Origin: VXNE01 sp965200505
GTDB lineage: Bacteria; Pseudomonadota; Gammaproteobacteria; Pseudomonadales; Azotimanducaceae
DNA length: 64,000 nt
Direction of reading: 5' to 3'
Assembly (NCBI GenBank): GCA_965200505.1
Contig: OZ241343.1
Coordinates: 3,844,001-3,908,000 of the forward strand
Position 1 is the stretch's first letter; each line of letters opens with the position of its first letter. The notes beneath the pieces were generated by a model. That model was not told the origin of the DNA. It saw only the letters and a list, made by a program, of their open reading frames with translations, and searched no databases. The translations under genes were made by a program, and so were the position numbers. This document shows, piece after piece, positions 15,808-23,139 of the stretch.

Positions 15808-16581
15808 TCAGCGCCCGAAGCGCCGCACCACCGCCAAGCGCAGCATCTGGAGTTCGTTCTCCACCGTGTAAACGCAGGGGCTGCGCGGATTGCCGGGGCC
15901 ACAGCGATTGTTGGCCGAGTGGTTCAGGGTGTGCTTGCTGCGCCCAAAGTCGAAGTGCGTGCCTTCCAAGCGCAGCCGCCAACGCTCGCCGACGGCGAAC
16001 TCCACGCCGATGCTCGCGGCCCAACCGAAGGCGGTGTCGCGGTTCTTGAAGGAATCATCCGGGTCTGGATGCCACGGGTCATCCAAACCGCTGCGGTCCA
16101 AGTCCTGCACGGCGTTCAGCAGCCCCGCCACGGCCGGCCCGGCGGAAACGAAGAACGTCGCCGGGCCGCGGGAAGCCGCCACGCCGATGCGCACGGACGC
16201 CACCCAGCGCGGCTTCGACCGCGCCGTCTCGTCGCGGCCTCTGGGATCCAGCCGATCGGTCTGCGCCGCCAAGTCGCCGAAGGCGCCGCCCGCCTCCACC
16301 CGCAACGGGATTCTGCCGCCCGTCAACTGGCGGCCGACGAAGATGCCGCCGGCGACGCCATCATCCTCGTAATCCACGCTCCAGCCCGGATTGCCCCAGT
16401 TGGACGCCCCTTGCACATCGACGATGGTGTTCTGTGCCTGTCCTTGGCCGATGAACGCGCCGCCGTACAGCTCGTCGCCCCACGCCAATGCGCCGAGGGC
16501 GCCGACGCAGCAGGCGAACAGGGATTGGAGGGCCGCCCGTGGGACGGCGCCACCGCGGCAAATTTCAACGACCAATGGCAT
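15808..16581 (-). CDS. Outer-membrane beta-barrel protein (OmpW/OmpA-barrel-like)
   Basis: The protein has about 257 residues. A hydrophobic signal (ALQSLFACCVGALGALAWG) is followed by alternating barrel strands (LYGGAFIGQGQAQNT, AGGIFVGRQLTGGRIPLRVEAGGAFG, FGWAASIGVEFAVGERWRLRLEGTHFDFG) and ends LRLAVVRRFGR. It contains a CGPGNPRSPC loop with two cysteines. No closer family could be assigned. The start at 16581 is uncertain; ATG 16617 is possible and no strong ribosome site was seen. It sits divergently from the Rieske gene and between the two TonB receptors. Confidence 0.7.
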   Translation of the reverse strand: MPLVVEICRGGAVPRAALQSLFACCVGALGALAWGDELYGGAFIGQGQAQNTIVDVQGASNWGNPGWSVDYEDDGVAGGIFVGRQLTGGRIPLRVEAGGAFGDLAAQTDRLDPRGRDETARSKPRWVASVRIGVAASRGPATFFVSAGPAVAGLLNAVQDLDRSGLDDPWHPDPDDSFKNRDTAFGWAASIGVEFAVGERWRLRLEGTHFDFGRSKHTLNHSANNRCGPGNPRSPCVYTVENELQMLRLAVVRRFGR

Positions 16582-16638
16582 GGGCTGGCTCGGCTGACCA
16601 AACGGCGTGGCAGGCATCAACTTATCACGACGCGGCGT

Positions 16639-16653
16639 TGGGCGGACCGCCCA
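16639..16653. promoter_or_regulatory. 15-bp palindrome between divergent genes
   Basis: TGGGCGG-A-CCGCCCA is a perfect inverted repeat of two 7-bp arms in the 117-bp gap between the outer-membrane barrel gene (minus) and the Rieske oxygenase gene (plus). The position fits a shared operator, but GC-rich DNA throws up such repeats by chance. Confidence 0.35.
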
Positions 16654-16698
16654 CAAGTGCTACGCTTGGTGCCACCACTTCCCCGAGGCATCCGCACC

Positions 16699-17880
16699 AT
16701 GCGCGTCGAAGAACAGCAGCGCCTGCTGGGCATCCTGAAGCACGGCTTTGACAATGGCGGCGGCGAGGTGCATGGCGATGGCATCGTGAAGAGCCCGTTG
16801 GCGGACTTCACTTGCCGTGAATTGCTGGCCACCGAGCGACAGGTGTTCTTCCGCGACACGCCGCTCTTCATGGGGCTGACGGGAGACCTGCCGCAACCCG
16901 GCCGCTTCTGGGCAGACAGCCAAACGGGCCTCCCCATCCTGATGACACGGGATGACGAGGGCGTGTTCCGGGCGTTCGCCAACAGCTGCCGCCATCGCGG
17001 CGCCCAAGTGGTGCCGGACGGCCGCGGCAAGGGCCAGCGGTTTAGCTGCCCCTTCCACGCATGGACGTACGGCAGCGACGGCGCCCTGCTCGCCGTGAAC
17101 CGCGAACAGCGCTTCGGCGCCATCGACAAATGCGCCCACGGCTTGATCGAGCTGCCGGCGGTGGAACGCCACGGCATGTTGTGGGTGAAACCGACGCCCG
17201 GCGGCGAAATCGACGTGGACACGATGCTGAGCGGCCTCGAGGACGACATGGCGCATTGGGATTTGGGCTCGCACCGCTACGCCGCATCCCAGCTCATCGA
17301 AGCGCCGCTCAATTGGAAACTCGCCATCGACACGTTCGGCGAGAACTACCACTTCGACGTGCTGCATCGAAAGACGCTGGCTGATGACTTGCGCGGCAAC
17401 CTGCAGACCCACGACACCTTCGGCCCCAACTACCGCATGGTGTTCGCCGTGATTCCGCGTTTCGAGGAGCTTGGCGAATCCACGCCGAACCTCGCCGAGT
17501 GGCCGTTCCGCCCGGCGACGCTATGCGTTTACTTCGTCTATCCGAACACCATCTTCCTGGTGGATGGCGGCGCCGTGGACGTCATTCGCATCTTCCCGGA
17601 TGGCGACAACCCCGGCCGGTCGCGCACCGCGCACAGCTTCTATGTGACGCCCGAGACCCGGCAGGATTACGCGGGGCATCGCTTCGAGGAGCGCTTCGAG
17701 GGTTTCAACGCGATAGTGAAGGAGGAGGACTATCACGTCGCTGCGAGCACCCAGCGCAGCGCCGAGGCCGGCATCCAAAGCCATGTGCTGTTCGGGCGCA
17801 ACGAACCCGCCCTGCTCCACTATCACAACGCGCACCGCCGCGGGTTGGGGCGACCGCCGCTGGAAGTTGAAACGGCGTAG
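16699..17880 (+). CDS. Rieske non-heme iron oxygenase, alpha subunit
   Basis: The protein has 393 residues. The Rieske [2Fe-2S] ligands are Cys97, His99, Cys117 and His120 (CRHRG...CPFHAW). The mononuclear iron site is His218, His223 and Asp344 with bridging Asp211 (DTFGENYHFDVLH, KEEDYHVAAS). These enzymes hydroxylate or demethylate aromatic, steroid or quaternary-amine substrates using a separate reductase. No ferredoxin or reductase partner is encoded nearby. Its place between two TonB receptors suggests it acts on the imported compound (inference). Confidence 0.88.
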   Translation: MRVEEQQRLLGILKHGFDNGGGEVHGDGIVKSPLADFTCRELLATERQVFFRDTPLFMGLTGDLPQPGRFWADSQTGLPILMTRDDEGVFRAFANSCRHRGAQVVPDGRGKGQRFSCPFHAWTYGSDGALLAVNREQRFGAIDKCAHGLIELPAVERHGMLWVKPTPGGEIDVDTMLSGLEDDMAHWDLGSHRYAASQLIEAPLNWKLAIDTFGENYHFDVLHRKTLADDLRGNLQTHDTFGPNYRMVFAVIPRFEELGESTPNLAEWPFRPATLCVYFVYPNTIFLVDGGAVDVIRIFPDGDNPGRSRTAHSFYVTPETRQDYAGHRFEERFEGFNAIVKEEDYHVAASTQRSAEAGIQSHVLFGRNEPALLHYHNAHRRGLGRPPLEVETA

Positions 17881-17961
17881 CCCCCGGCCGCACACCCGCG
17901 GCGGGCTTCCCACAGCATCGCGCCGCGCCGCCACGCCACGGAGCGCGGTGCCGGGCAAGCG

Positions 17962-18357
17962 CTACTGATAGCGCCCGTGGCGCTCCAGCACCTCGATCTT
18001 GTAGCCGTCCGGGTCTTGCACGAAGAAGAAGCGCGCCAACAGCGCGTCGTCCCGATGGAACTCTTTCACGGGGTTCGGATTCAGCCCCTCGCGCTCAAAG
18101 CGGGCGTGTTCAGCCGCCAAATCGTCCACCACCACCGCGACGTGGCCGTAGCCGTCGCCGTGGCTGTAAGGCACCGCCTGATCGCGGTTCCACGTCAGTT
18201 CGATCTCGAAGTCGTTCTCGGCGTTCTTGAGATATACGAGGCTGAAATCGTCAAAGTCCAGCCGCTCGGCGATGCCGAGGCCGAACGCCCGCTCGTAGAA
18301 ATCGATGGAACGGTCGAGCTCCAAGACGCGGATCATCGTGTGTATCGCCTTCGCCAT
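17962..18357 (-). CDS. gloA: Lactoylglutathione lyase (glyoxalase I)
   Basis: The protein has 131 residues. It starts MAKAIHTMIRVLELDRSIDFYERAFGLG, closely following GloA, and has the metal-ligand regions HTM near the N-terminus, FEIELTWN, GYGHVAVVVDD and DPDGYKIEVLE. It detoxifies methylglyoxal as the glutathione hemithioacetal. GAGGGGGAAGC just before the ATG is a good ribosome-binding site. It is transcribed away from the second TonB receptor. Confidence 0.92.
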   Translation of the reverse strand: MAKAIHTMIRVLELDRSIDFYERAFGLGIAERLDFDDFSLVYLKNAENDFEIELTWNRDQAVPYSHGDGYGHVAVVVDDLAAEHARFEREGLNPNPVKEFHRDDALLARFFFVQDPDGYKIEVLERHGRYQ

Positions 18358-18416
18358 GCTTCCCCCTCAAGTTGCCGCCACGGGCCACGCTCGGATTATG
18401 GCCAGCCCGCCCGCGG

Positions 18417-18445
18417 TTGCCAACTTCGCGGGTTTGTGGGATTGT
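18417..18445 (+). promoter_or_regulatory. Candidate promoter of the second TonB receptor
   Basis: TTGCCA at 18417-18422 and GATTGT at 18440-18445 are separated by 17 bases and lie 30 bases before the receptor ATG. The -35 matches five of six consensus bases, the -10 four of six. Confidence 0.4.
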
Positions 18446-18475
18446 CCGAGGGTTAAGGAGTGAAGGAGGAGAAGC

Positions 18476-20716
18476 ATGAACGTGGAGATTCATCGAACTA
18501 GGCTCGTTCCGTGGGCCGCCCTTCTCGGCGCCACTTGCGTTGCCTTCGGCGGCGCCGCCCAAGCGCAACCGGCATCTCCTGCCGCCGACGAGCGCACCGT
18601 CGAGGAGATCCTCGTCACCGCCCGCAAGCGTGAGGAGAGCCTCTTGGAGATTCCGGAATCGGTGGTCGCGCTGGGCGCCGGCGACATCGACCGGCGCAAC
18701 CTCAAAGGCTTGGAGGACGTCGGCATCCAAGTGCCCAACTTGAACCTGTCGGTGCGGCTGGACGGCTTTCCCAACGTCTCCATGCGCGGCCTCGGTTCAT
18801 TCGGCAACACCCAAGGCGTCGGCTTCTACCTGGACGACGCGCAGATCTTCTCGGATGCCTCGTCCCGCTTTGGGGACTTGGCGCGCATCGAAGTCCTGAA
18901 AGGCCCGCAAGGCACGCTGTACGGCGGCAGCAACATCGGCGGCGGCGTCAAGTTCGTGAGCGCCCGGCCAGACCCGGAGGAAGCCTTTGGGCGCGTGAAG
19001 GCGCTGGCCGGCGGCCAAGGTGTGGTCGATCTCGAGGGCAGCATCAACGCACCCTTGGGCGACGGCGGCTGGGCCGTGCGGCTCTTCGGCTTCGGCGTAC
19101 AGAACGACGGCTACCTCAAGAACCGCAACAGCCCGCGTGTGAACGGCTTGCGCACGAACAACGACGCGGATGTTGGCGCCTCCGAGGAGCGCGGGGCCAG
19201 GGTGTCCATCGCCGGGCCGTTGGGCGAGCGGTTGTCCGCCTACGCCTCGGTGCGCTGGAACGACTACGAAGGCCCGAACAACACTTGGAACCGCGAACTG
19301 GACTCGAGCAACCTGCGCTATCCCGACGTGATCGACACGTCCACCAACCCGCGCCACGAGCGGCAGACCACGGCCGGCATGTTGGAACTGGTGCTGGAGC
19401 TCGATCAGTGGGACCTGCTGTACCTCACCTCATACACAGACACGGACAGCGAGCGCTATTCGGACTTGGACATCCGCGAGGAATACCTGCTGGACTTGAT
19501 CCGCCCCGAAGTGATGCAGGTGACGACCCACGAAATCCGCCTCACCTCCACGGGTGACGGCCCCACCCAATGGCTCGGCGGCATCTACTACTCAAACTAC
19601 GAGGAAACGATGGATTCCGAGCTCATCGTGTGGGACAGCCGCGTCATCGGCGACACCTTCGACGGCGTGATCGCCTGCGCGTTCGTGCCGGGCACCTGCT
19701 CCGGCGTGTGGGCCGGCGAGACCATCCCGTTGAGCCGCGAGTTGGAGAACATCCGCGTGCCTTTCGAACTGCGCGACCGCGACAAGAGCCACGTCGCCGC
19801 CTTCGGCAACGTCACCCACGAGTTCGGCGCTTGGGAGCTGGGCCTCGGCTTGCGCGTGGACCGTTGGGAGAACGCCAGCGAGAACCGCGACACCGGCATC
19901 TCCAGCAAGCAGAACGACACGGAAGTGCTGCCCCGCGCCTCGCTCACCCGCTGGCTCGGCGAAGACTCGATGGTGTATGGCACCGTCGCGTGGGGCTACG
20001 AACCGGGCGGCTACAACCTCGCCAACTTCGAGGGCGAGAGCGAGCTGTTCGGCTTCGACGCCGAGAAAGCCACCAGCTACGAATTCGGCTGGAAGGGGCG
20101 CTGGATGGACGGCCGCGCCACGGCCTCGTTCGCCGGGTTCTTCATCGACTACGAGGCGCGCCAGATCGAATATCAGATCAACACGCCGCAAGGCCCCGTC
20201 GAGGGCATCATCAACTTGGGCGATTCCGAGCAGTACGGCTTTGAGGGCGAGATCAGCGTGCAGGTGAGCGACGCCCTGCGGCTATCCTTCGCGGCCGGCA
20301 TCATTGAGGCCGAGTGGCAGAGCGGCACCATCGTCGACGGGGAAGACCTGCAGGGCGAGACGCCGCCAGTGACGCCGGACTTCAGCTGGAACGCCAACGC
20401 GGACTACCGCCGCGCCTTGCGGCCGGGGCTGGACGTGGTGGCCGGGCTGCAAATCAGCCACAACGGCTCCTACGAGGGGCTGTTGGCGTGGAATCCGGTG
20501 ACCAACCCGGATTACACGCTGGTGAACGCGCAAGTCGGCGTGGCGGCGGAGCGTTGGGAGCTCATGTTCAATGTGGAGAACCTCGCCGACGAGGAGTACT
20601 ACATGGACGTGCAGCACTTCCCGAACTTCTACCTCCTGGACGAGGTGGATCCCATCGTCATCGGCACGCTGGGGCAGCCCCGGCTCTTCACCGCGAGCCT
20701 GAGCTACTTCTTCTAA
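18476..20716 (+). CDS. TonB-dependent receptor
   Basis: The protein has 746 residues: signal peptide to about residue 30 (AFGGAAQAQ), TonB-box-like EEILVTARKREESLLEIPESVV, plug with SMRGLGSFGNTQGVGFYLDDAQIF and VLKGPQGTLYGGSNIGGGVKFV, and a barrel ending SLSYFF. It is paralogous to the receptor at 13244-15700 along most of the plug, so the pair probably imports related substrates. AAGGAGGAGAAGC before the ATG is a strong ribosome-binding site. A rho-independent terminator follows. Confidence 0.93.
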   Translation: MNVEIHRTRLVPWAALLGATCVAFGGAAQAQPASPAADERTVEEILVTARKREESLLEIPESVVALGAGDIDRRNLKGLEDVGIQVPNLNLSVRLDGFPNVSMRGLGSFGNTQGVGFYLDDAQIFSDASSRFGDLARIEVLKGPQGTLYGGSNIGGGVKFVSARPDPEEAFGRVKALAGGQGVVDLEGSINAPLGDGGWAVRLFGFGVQNDGYLKNRNSPRVNGLRTNNDADVGASEERGARVSIAGPLGERLSAYASVRWNDYEGPNNTWNRELDSSNLRYPDVIDTSTNPRHERQTTAGMLELVLELDQWDLLYLTSYTDTDSERYSDLDIREEYLLDLIRPEVMQVTTHEIRLTSTGDGPTQWLGGIYYSNYEETMDSELIVWDSRVIGDTFDGVIACAFVPGTCSGVWAGETIPLSRELENIRVPFELRDRDKSHVAAFGNVTHEFGAWELGLGLRVDRWENASENRDTGISSKQNDTEVLPRASLTRWLGEDSMVYGTVAWGYEPGGYNLANFEGESELFGFDAEKATSYEFGWKGRWMDGRATASFAGFFIDYEARQIEYQINTPQGPVEGIINLGDSEQYGFEGEISVQVSDALRLSFAAGIIEAEWQSGTIVDGEDLQGETPPVTPDFSWNANADYRRALRPGLDVVAGLQISHNGSYEGLLAWNPVTNPDYTLVNAQVGVAAERWELMFNVENLADEEYYMDVQHFPNFYLLDEVDPIVIGTLGQPRLFTASLSYFF

Positions 20717-20742
20717 TCGGCTGGATTCACAGGCAAAAAAAG

Positions 20743-20766
20743 AAAACCCCCGGCAACGGGGGTTTT
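20743..20766. terminator. Bidirectional intrinsic terminator
   Basis: AAAACCCCCG-GCAA-CGGGGGTTTT forms a 10-bp stem with a GNRA tetraloop between the convergent TonB receptor and cupin genes. On the plus strand it ends in TTTT; on the minus strand it runs into TTTTCTTTTTTT, so it should stop both transcripts and works best for the cupin gene. Confidence 0.9.
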
Positions 20767-20813
20767 CGCATTCCGACTACGCACCGCAGGTTTGCGGCGC
20801 GGCTGGCGCACTC

Positions 20814-21260
20814 CTAAGCGGAGGCGCTCCAAGCGTCGTACACCTGCTGCCAACCCACCAAGGCGATGGTGTTGCCATCATCGTCGATGAAGTTGAGCGG
20901 CCCCAGGAACGTCATGTAGAACTCGCTGTCCACATCGAACTCGGTGTGGTCGTGCTGCGCGTTGCACGCCTCGTAGCCGTAGCCCGGCGCCACCGCCGTG
21001 GCCCCGCCCTCGGTGGTGCCGCCCCGCACATGCATGCGCCCCTTGGTCAAGAAGTACTCGCCCGGGCCCATGTGGATGTGCTTGGCGAAGGACGAACCGG
21101 CCTTGCAGTCGAAGATGGCGGTCCAAGCCCCCTGCTCCGGCGAGACATGCAAGAGCTTCCACTTGATGTCGCCCTTGCAGAGCCCTTCCGGGAATGGCAC
21201 CCAGTCCACCTGGTCCATCTGAATGTAGTCGCCCGTAACGGAATTCGCAGCTTCGGCCAT
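20814..21260 (-). CDS. Cupin-domain protein, dihydroxyacetophenone-dioxygenase-like
   Basis: The protein has 148 residues forming a single cupin barrel. The candidate metal motif is FAKHIHMGPGEYFLTKGRMHV (His, His, Glu) with a second His in HDHTEFDVDSEFYM. The overall plan resembles the ChrR-like/2,4'-dihydroxyacetophenone dioxygenase family of small iron dioxygenases, but substrate cannot be told from sequence. GGAGGGGGAGCAATC precedes the ATG. It may act with the Rieske enzyme on an imported aromatic (inference). Confidence 0.75.
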   Translation of the reverse strand: MAEAANSVTGDYIQMDQVDWVPFPEGLCKGDIKWKLLHVSPEQGAWTAIFDCKAGSSFAKHIHMGPGEYFLTKGRMHVRGGTTEGGATAVAPGYGYEACNAQHDHTEFDVDSEFYMTFLGPLNFIDDDGNTIALVGWQQVYDAWSASA

Positions 21261-21354
21261 GATTGCTCCCCCTCCATCGGGTTGCGCGGCGGCGAACCCG
21301 CCGCTTCATGGGTCGGCTCGCGGAAGGTGTTCCGAGAGCCAGCCCAGAGCTAGT

Positions 21355-21380
21355 CTTATACGGCTTACGCTAGGGGTCAA
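21355..21380 (-). promoter_or_regulatory. Possible promoter of the cupin gene
   Basis: On the minus strand TTGACC (21375-21380) and TATAAG (21355-21360) both match consensus well but the spacing is only 14 bases, shorter than normal. It lies about 95 bases upstream of the cupin ATG in the 250-bp gap 21261-21510, which otherwise shows nothing I can support. Confidence 0.3.
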
Positions 21381-21510
21381 GGGCTGTGCTGATGCCCCGA
21401 CGGCGGTTCGAGCGCTGGCCCCTGCAGGCGATGCCTGCGTCTGGGAAGCATCGAGGTGCGTTTGAACGACTCGACGGCCTGCGACACAGACGCTCGCTTC
21501 CGCTTCGACG

Positions 21511-23139
21511 TTACTGCTGGCCTTCAACCGATTGTGCCGCGTCCTCTTGCAGCAGCGTGGAACGCCAGCCGCTGAGAGCGCTCCTGCACAGCCAAGCCGG
21601 GCACTCATCGGTTATGGTTACGGTGAAGGTCTGCTCCGCGACCCGCCCGTGATAGTCGCCGCGCACCGTGATCGCCACCTCCCCGGCAGACACCGCCGTG
21701 ATGGCAAGGCGGCCGCCGCGCACTTCAACCAGCGCGATGTCCGGATCATGCGATTCCGCGCTCAACTCGCTCTCCTCCAAAGCAGGGCCGGTGAAATACG
21801 GGGACAGATCCACGAACGATAAGCCCTCCTCTGTGGACACCGGATCCCGCACGACAACTGGATTCAACTGCCAATGCAGGTCCCTCGCCACGTTCACGGT
21901 GAACGTCTGCTGGGCGGTCTCTCCATCGGCCGCGGTGAGGATAACGGTGGCCTCGACAGTTCCAGTATCACGAGGGCGCAGATGCCAAGCAAACGAATTT
22001 ATCGGCAAAGAAAAGTATGCAAGATCTGTTCTATATATTGTACCCGATGTCTTCCTATACGGAACGGAAAACGATGCACTAACGGACAGATCGTGAAGAC
22101 TAGTATGGAAGTATCTTCGCCAAACAATACGACCATGGTAATCCGGGAGATCCCTCTCAACTGGGTTTCCATCGCTATCTAGGAACAGCGTGACTGGCTC
22201 AATCTGCCTAACCCGGCTAAGATTGGTGAACGACCGCGCCCACTCATGGAAGTCCTCCGTCAGAGGCGGAAGAACCTCAGCAGCATACGACTCGAAGTCG
22301 GAGAAAGCGTAGGAATCGAAACAATCGAAGGCACGAATGACGTCGTACAGATTACGTATCACTTGTGGATGTTCCTCAAACAGGAAGCGAACAATCACAT
22401 AACCCCATCCGTATTGAAAGAGTGCCTGATGGTCATGCTCCCAATACCTCCAAGCGTCGAGGAGTGGCGGCAGGTCAGACCCATCTCCAATAAGAGAAAT
22501 GTTCACTCCATAGTCTCTATGTGCAACGTACTCTGCCAAGCCCTCGAAAGGTCCAAGATTTAGGTAGTATCCGCCACCACCAGGATTAGAACAGTAAAAT
22601 GTTTGGTTAAAAGTCCAATCTAAATGATGAACATATTCATGTGCCCAAATGCCCCATCCAACCCCACCAAGTAGAGCTACAGCAGTAGTCCACGAAAACT
22701 GCCGAAACAGATAGGTCGCGGAAAAGCCAGCTTCTCTGCCAGCGCTATAGACCGCCTTCCAGTACTCATTCATATCGTTGGGGTCACTGAACGCTAGAAT
22801 CTCCAACTCCGGCCCTCGAATTGGACTTGCAGGATCAGTTCGCATTGCGGCGTGAAAGAAGTCTTCCGTTTCCTTCAGGAGGGTACATGCCCTGGTCAGC
22901 TGGTCGTCCGTCATGTCTTGGGCGCGGATGGTGACGGTGACCTGATCGCACTCATGCACGATGGGCAAGAACTCATCCCTCAGCCGCTCGTGGCCATCGA
23001 GCAGTGGCATGAGGTCGTCTCTGATGATGTGGGGCATGGAAAGATCTATTGGACTGTGGGCCGCCACCCAATTGGACAGCAGCAGCGCGACGGTAAACAG
23101 CAGACTCGCCGATGGCCTTGATGCGGGCATGTTGGTCAT
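21511..23139 (-). CDS. Secreted M9 (collagenase-like) metalloprotease
   Basis: The protein has 542 residues. A signal peptide ends near residue 27 (LLLSNWVAA). The zinc site HEYVHHLDW (His167, Glu168, His171) is followed about 30 residues later by EGLAEYVAH, whose Glu supplies the third ligand; this spacing and the EGLAEY motif are those of M9 microbial collagenases. The C-terminal 160 residues look like tandem Ig-like/BIG2-type domains (RLAITAVSAGEVAITVRGDY). ATG 23139 overlaps the stop of the upstream repeat-protein gene as ATGA; TTG 23148 is an alternative. Much of the gene, about 21.9-22.8 kb, is strikingly AT-rich for this window, suggesting transfer. Substrate unproven. Confidence 0.8.
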   Translation of the reverse strand: MTNMPASRPSASLLFTVALLLSNWVAAHSPIDLSMPHIIRDDLMPLLDGHERLRDEFLPIVHECDQVTVTIRAQDMTDDQLTRACTLLKETEDFFHAAMRTDPASPIRGPELEILAFSDPNDMNEYWKAVYSAGREAGFSATYLFRQFSWTTAVALLGGVGWGIWAHEYVHHLDWTFNQTFYCSNPGGGGYYLNLGPFEGLAEYVAHRDYGVNISLIGDGSDLPPLLDAWRYWEHDHQALFQYGWGYVIVRFLFEEHPQVIRNLYDVIRAFDCFDSYAFSDFESYAAEVLPPLTEDFHEWARSFTNLSRVRQIEPVTLFLDSDGNPVERDLPDYHGRIVWRRYFHTSLHDLSVSASFSVPYRKTSGTIYRTDLAYFSLPINSFAWHLRPRDTGTVEATVILTAADGETAQQTFTVNVARDLHWQLNPVVVRDPVSTEEGLSFVDLSPYFTGPALEESELSAESHDPDIALVEVRGGRLAITAVSAGEVAITVRGDYHGRVAEQTFTVTITDECPAWLCRSALSGWRSTLLQEDAAQSVEGQQ

